A stretch of DNA of 64,000 bases, from positions 79,296,549 through 79,360,548 of the forward strand of contig OZ025239.1 in the NCBI GenBank assembly GCA_964019155.1, read 5' to 3'. This DNA comes from Osedax fenrisi (lineage: Eukaryota; Annelida; Polychaeta; Sabellida; Siboglinidae). Each line of letters starts with the position of its first letter. The first letter of the stretch is position 1. Shown here piece by piece: positions 1 to 64,000 of the stretch. The notes beneath the pieces are model-generated. The model worked only from the letters and a program-made list of their open reading frames with translations, did not search any database and had not been told where the DNA came from. Both the position numbers and the translations under genes were made by a program.

Positions 1-206
1 ACCTGACACTCTGATGAGAATAATGATGTAGGTGGTGATGTAGATGGTGACTGAGATGGCGTTGATATTGATAACGTAAAGTATTCCTGATCAAGTTTAT
101 CGTTTCGTATACAATGAAGAAAATGCAATTTATATAAATTAGATATAATTATTCTAACAATTATTATAAATTATTTTAATATAACTCTCTATATATATAT
201 TGTTAT

Positions 207-386
<180 letters not shown>

Positions 387-517
387 AAATTATAATGCAA
401 TAGATGAAATAGGATGCCTCTCAGGTGTTAGTGTACAGTACTACAATGTTACCCAGTCGCCACATACACTAGACACACAAACACAGCACTGAAACACAAC
501 GCTCCAGTAGTAGTAAC

Positions 518-58890
<58,373 letters not shown>

Positions 58891-59074
58891 CTGGCGGTGG
58901 GGATGAGCGTTAGAGTAGTGGATTAATAGTACGTAGTGGTCATGTACAGTGGGTGCAGTGTACAGTGCACGATATGAAGTATAGTGGCATAACGTGTATG
59001 TAGTAAGTATACTTACATCTATAGATCATATGTATATCATTATGTTTTTATATTGTGTGTAAATACTATACATT

Positions 59075-59147
<73 letters not shown>

Positions 59148-59639
59148 CTAATATATACTATCTATAACTATAATTAAACAACGCTATGAGTATACTACTA
59201 CTTTATATTATATAAAGTTGTACTATTTGGTTGTTATATAATTTAAATTATACCCGACAATTGAACGCCACACACTGCACGGCGTACAATGTAGGCCACA
59301 TATTTTCTACGGTGTACCTATATTGTATACAATGATATAGCACCATAGTGGTGTACATTATACACAGTGTACACCTTATAATGTATGTATACAGTGTATA
59401 TTATACAACATATATTATAATATATTGAACACTATAATAGAGCATGTATTATATAATATATCATAATACATAATAATAAGATATATTTCGCTAAACATCG
59501 AGCTATTCCGGCGCAGGTAAAACCACCGGCATATATAGCTGTGTACATACATACGAATATAGTCGAGCTATAAATACCCGTGGTGTGTGTTTTTTAGGGT
59601 AACGTTAACATCTACACACAATGGTCGACCTATCCCACA

Positions 59640-59781
59640 CATATGTGTGTATACACACACAAAACACATATACACACACACACACACACATATACATAAA
59701 CACATACAGAACCATACACAAACACAAACACAAAAACACATACACACACACACTTACGCAATCACGCTACATGCCGCACCG

Positions 59782-59826
<45 letters not shown>
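59640..59826. repeat. CA-rich and TA microsatellites
   Basis: Interrupted (CA)n with acacacatatac units, then about 36 bases of TA. The open frames across it are low complexity. Confidence 0.9.
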
Positions 59827-59828
<2 letters not shown>

Positions 59829-59987
59829 GTTCATGACTATACAATGTTCGAACATTATGAACACAGTTCTATTAATAGAAATATCGTGTTTACCACTTGG
59901 GTGTTATCTCTCTTAATCTAAGATAGCATAACTTGCATGCATACAATGCTATCTATGTATGTCATAGTTCATGAAAGTCTACCAATG

Positions 59988-60048
59988 GCGCCCATAAAGG
60001 TCAAGAAGATTAGGATAGCGACGATTTCATTATGGGTACTATAGTAAG
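59988..60048 (-). other. Possible upstream hydrophobic exon (weak candidate)
   Basis: Between acceptor ttacttactatag and donor gtagac one frame reads NEIVAILIFLTFMGAIG, a hydrophobic stretch like a signal peptide core. It has no Met in that frame, and its end phase (1) does not match exon 1, so at least one more exon would be needed. Another open piece with splice-like ends lies near 60,497-60,562 (minus; ..YRSTYDVMSLFTFITRVCWK). Both are speculative. Confidence 0.2.
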
Positions 60049-60381
60049 TAATAATATGGGTTATAAGATTTCAAAGTATTATCAGATTGACAATTAAACA
60101 TTACTTTTGAACTTATATTCGGAATAAACGTATCATGTACCATTGTTGAGTTTATTTCATTTTAATTTGTAACCTTCAATATATTGATAGGTATACATTC
60201 AGTATAATGTTATTGATTAATATACTATATTTCACGGTATTTGGAGGTATTTATGTATACGTTATAAATAGTATAAAAAATACCTGAAATGTTATATATG
60301 ATAATATCAAAAGATTATATATACTCTAATAGTATACTATATATATATCATATATAATATACGTATATAATTATAATATAT

Positions 60382-60432
<51 letters not shown>

Positions 60433-61001
60433 CCATCGATATAAAGAAAGTTTCTTTATATCGATGATACAGACACACATGTAGCTTACATTTCCAGCAC
60501 ACGCGTGTGATGAACGTAAACAATGACATGACGTCATAAGTAGACCGGTATCCAGCTAAATTAGGCTATCACGCCATTACTAGGCATATCTCGTGTACCC
60601 TCTCGAGCTATAGCTAGAGTTACACACACACAAGATCAGTGCTACTACACACGAAGTTGTAGGTTATAGGTAGTGGTCAATGTTAGAACAAGGACATATC
60701 CTTGATCCTATAGCTTATTCAAGGTCGAATGACGCAACAGTCGACTAATGTGATCGGTCATTGCGTATTTCAACCGTTGATATATAAATAGTATATCTGC
60801 TGTATATATATATATATATATATATATAACTATATAGATAGACGACAGTAATATACAGTTTATATATCTACTATTATGAGTCATTATTAGTTATATTGTA
60901 TGTGTTTATGTTAGTATTGCTATAGCATAACATACTATAGTATAACACCCTGTATACCTTTTATATCCTGTAGTATTGTGCATATTATAGGGTATAGTAT
61001 A

Positions 61002-63027
61002 TAGGGGCGCAGGAACGGGGGTTCGTAGTCTTCCGGACCCCCCCCCCATTTATAATTAGGGGGGTCCGGATATCTTTGTACCCCCATTATAAAAATAATT
61101 TAATTATATAAAAATGATATAATTTTATATAAAAAAATAATTAAAATATTTAATATTTAATGGCTAGTAACTTATTTTTACAAGACCACTTATTACCTAT
61201 ATATGTATATGTATATGTAGATCCTAATGGATGTACATATCTATAAATAAAACACGAGTTGCGCGTGCAAATAACATAAAATAACTCTATACAAAATTAA
61301 CTACAATACTATATAATCGAATAAGCTTTTCCAGTATTGCGGATATAGCCATACACATAGTCCGATCCCCAGCACCTGTATTTTAAAATAGCCAGATATA
61401 GTGCATAGTAACCATTGATATATTTTTTTTAATTAATTTCAAAACCAAATAATATATAATATTTTTTTATTTATCCAGTTGGACCTTATAATTATAAAAT
61501 AAATAAATAAATATTATCAATTTATTTAGAAACGAAGAAACACATATTGGAACAACAAGTTTAAATGTTGCATCGTCTAAGAGTAAACCATAAATAATTG
61601 AAAATGATAAAATATTGAATATAAAAATCTATGATAAGCCCATAGAGATTGAAAGAAAGTTGTTGAAAGTTGTTTCTCTCTAGCTCTATGGATAAGCCCT
61701 TCCAGTCAGATGTAAGATGTATTACAAAATATGTGTAGAGTCGTAGTAATAAAGATCAAACGTTATCATTCCAGAAAAATTGGTAAAATAAATGTCACTG
61801 GATTCATTAGTTTAGTGATAAGGAAGCAGTATTTTGCTTCTATTGTGTTAACGATTAAAAAAAAACAAATCGTGATAACATCCCAGCATCTATAATGATT
61901 GGTTATTCAAATTGGAAGAAGGCATTAGAATGATTTACTAGTCATGGAAAAACAAATATGCTTCGTTTTGAAATGGAAGCGGGGAATAATAATAGCATTA
62001 AAGATGTAATGATTATAAATTATAATAATTATATACAAAATAATAATATTGTTCTGAGAGATATATTTACTTCTATAAGATATTTATCTCAAGAAAAATA
62101 GCCTTTATAGGTAAGGAATATTTTGAGGGTAAATTCCTCAAACTATTAAAATTAAGAACACATTAAATTCCTCAATTAGATGCATGGTTAAATATATAAC
62201 TGATAATACTAGGAAAATACTTCTATTATAATATGATATGATAATTATCATGGTAAATTCTAAACAAGATTCTTGACTTATTTTCACATGCAGCTTTAAT
62301 ATAACTTATTAAACAACTAGATGGCTGCTACAGTATAATGTGTGATGGCACCCAGGATATTTCAGGTAATTAAATTTTATATAACGATTATAGTTACTAT
62401 AAATTAATAATTAATTATATTACAAAACTCTTCAGGAAACGAACAAGAATCAATATGTATTCGGCATATCAAAAGACATATTGAAGTTAAAGAAAGATGT
62501 GTAGGTTTATACAAAATATCTAATACAAAGGCAGAAACTATAGTTTCTATATATAGCTAATATGCTAAAAGATGTATTGATAAGATTGTGAAATTAATCA
62601 TTATAAGACCAACAATTTCAGTTGACTGTGAAAGAAGTTTTAGTAACATGCATAGTGTAAATAACTGTCTGAGAAATTCAATGGGACAAAAGAGAATGAA
62701 TAGATTAATGATAGGTATGATAGCCTATATAGTATGCATAGTGAAACCATATATGGATGAATAGATAGATGACCTATAGATGAATTAAACATTGATGAAT
62801 TGATGTCATCATTTGTAAAGAAAACATAATGGAGATTGATTCTATCATTTCATTGAATCTAACATTTATTAAAATTACTTAATACAATTATATGTACATT
62901 TATAGACTTATTTATTTATATAATAAATAATATTTTTTAATTAGCTATACACATACAACAATAAATATATAATAATATATTATAAATTAGTGGACCCCCA
63001 TAAAATATACCTTCTTGCGTCCCTATT
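61002..63027 (+). mobile_element. Degenerate hAT-family DNA transposon
   Basis: Terminal inverted repeats AGGGGCGCAGGAACGG (left) and the complement of CTTCTTGCGTCCCTA (right) are flanked by TAGTATAT and TAGTGTAT, an 8-bp target duplication with one mismatch. Plus-strand coding relics include NWKKALE-stop-FTSHGK near 61915, GNEQESICIRHIKRHIEVKE near 62440 and RPTISVDCERSFSNMHSV near 62600. The last is the C-E-R-x-F-S dimerisation motif of hAT (ZMYM1-like) transposases. Many stops; inactive. It lies upstream of the first traced exon. Confidence 0.82.
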
Positions 63028-63143
63028 AGTGTATCTATAATATAATGCACTCGCTTTATATTAAAATGCACCATTCAATAGTGTATTATCAGAAAAAATA
63101 CATTTTATGGTATTATCTATATTACATAAAACATACACTAACA

Positions 63144-63146
<3 letters not shown>

Positions 63147-63226
<80 letters not shown>
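63147..63226. repeat. (TA)n microsatellite
   Basis: About 78 bases of TA just outside the right end of the hAT element. Confidence 0.95.
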
Positions 63227-63232
<6 letters not shown>

Positions 63233-64000
63233 ACTAGATTAACTACAGCATGAATTCATGTGCATGTGCCTCTTACAATGACATTTCACATCAATACACG
63301 ACAATCATACTATAGTTCATTCATTCATTATGTCATGCATGCATACACATATACACACGCGTACGTGTTCGATATATAGAGATATACGTAGCAAGTACGT
63401 GTGTAGTACATCGTACACAACCCGGATACTAGGAAATCACACGCGTGAAGTGCATGCGCAGCACAAACATTAAGTACATACTGTATACGACGTACACTAG
63501 ATGTGCACCAAAGATCATCCGCATAAAGTTATGTCGCTCGCTAGGCGAAATCGCATAATTCGATCGCCACCATGAAGCCACCTTCATTCATTAATATTTT
63601 TATCGGAACTAAAATATACATACATTTTTTTATACAAAATTTAATTTTAAATTGCATTATTTAGATATTAATTATATTGTCGATCTAACCTAAAGTAAGT
63701 GTTCGTAACACTTATATGTTGTGTACTGGTAGGTAGGATTATGCACCTATATATTAACCCTGCATTTAATTTAGGAATATCACTTAAAGTGCCATTACCT
63801 TAGCCCTCAATGTAATCATATACAATAGTATATAATATACATATTATATAGAATATATTGCATACAATAACGTATGTGAATTGTATCTAATTACCCCGAA
63901 TATTAAGCGATATTTATCAATGACGTTAAAAAGAATAAGTTGATTAGATCTCTATATATGAAGTAATTACTATATATTAATATATAATCGTTTCGGGAAA
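63227..64000. other. Intergenic or intronic, nothing recognised
   Basis: Moderately AT-rich with some less AT-rich sequence near 63420-63590, but no splice-bounded open frame that joins the gene. Confidence 0.45.

Larger units (their letters stand above)
58891..61001. other. Upstream region rich in microsatellites
   Basis: Many TA and CA runs and short palindromes. Only the two weak exon candidates were noticed. No promoter can be assigned. Confidence 0.5.

Overview
The window looks like part of an AT-rich, intron-heavy invertebrate animal genome. It is dominated by microsatellites, minisatellites and decayed transposable elements. I cannot name the species; a sponge or other marine invertebrate is only a guess. 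No bacterial genes, operons, CRISPR arrays or functional rRNA/tRNA genes are visible.

Almost all the coding content belongs to one very large gene on the minus strand, read from high to low coordinates. I traced 52 exons from 58890 down to 518 by checking splice signals, reading frame and intron phase at every junction. Every junction is in phase, giving about 6.9 kb of coding sequence and about 2,300 residues. Both ends are open: the first exon begins inside a codon, and the last ends in phase 2 near the window edge. The product is a secreted or extracellular modular protein of the VWDE type (von Willebrand factor D plus EGF domains). At least three successive modules are present. Each has a pre-VWD beta-rich/cysteine region, a VWD domain and, in the first two, a linker, a CPN-x-C EGF motif and a TIG-like segment. 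A short cysteine motif follows or opens the next module. VWD-1 (47579-43815) is degenerate. VWD-2 (30119-19290) and VWD-3 (5496-518, incomplete) keep the DPH..TFD core. Module 3 also has a lysine-rich linker and a laminin-G-like domain (10776-8663) not seen in the other modules. Homologous exons in different modules share lengths and phases, so the modules probably arose by genomic tandem duplication.

The introns hold the rest. Minisatellites start within a few to about 150 bases downstream of many 5' splice sites; the largest is a 3.5-kb array of a 16-mer at 34137-37632. Transposable elements include a non-LTR retrotransposon with one in-frame stop (52497-54690) and a truncated copy of its 3' end (about 801-886). 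There are also two other reverse-transcriptase C-terminal remnants, a degenerate hAT element (61002-63027), tRNA-derived SINEs and several hairpin MITEs. A 5-kb cluster contains a 2.4-kb direct duplication (24553-29450). One SINE is split by a 271-bp insert that carries the start of an FTSJ1/TRM7-like tRNA methyltransferase gene.

Upstream of 58890 I see only repeats, the hAT element and two weak exon candidates. The gene's promoter and signal peptide are therefore not established here.
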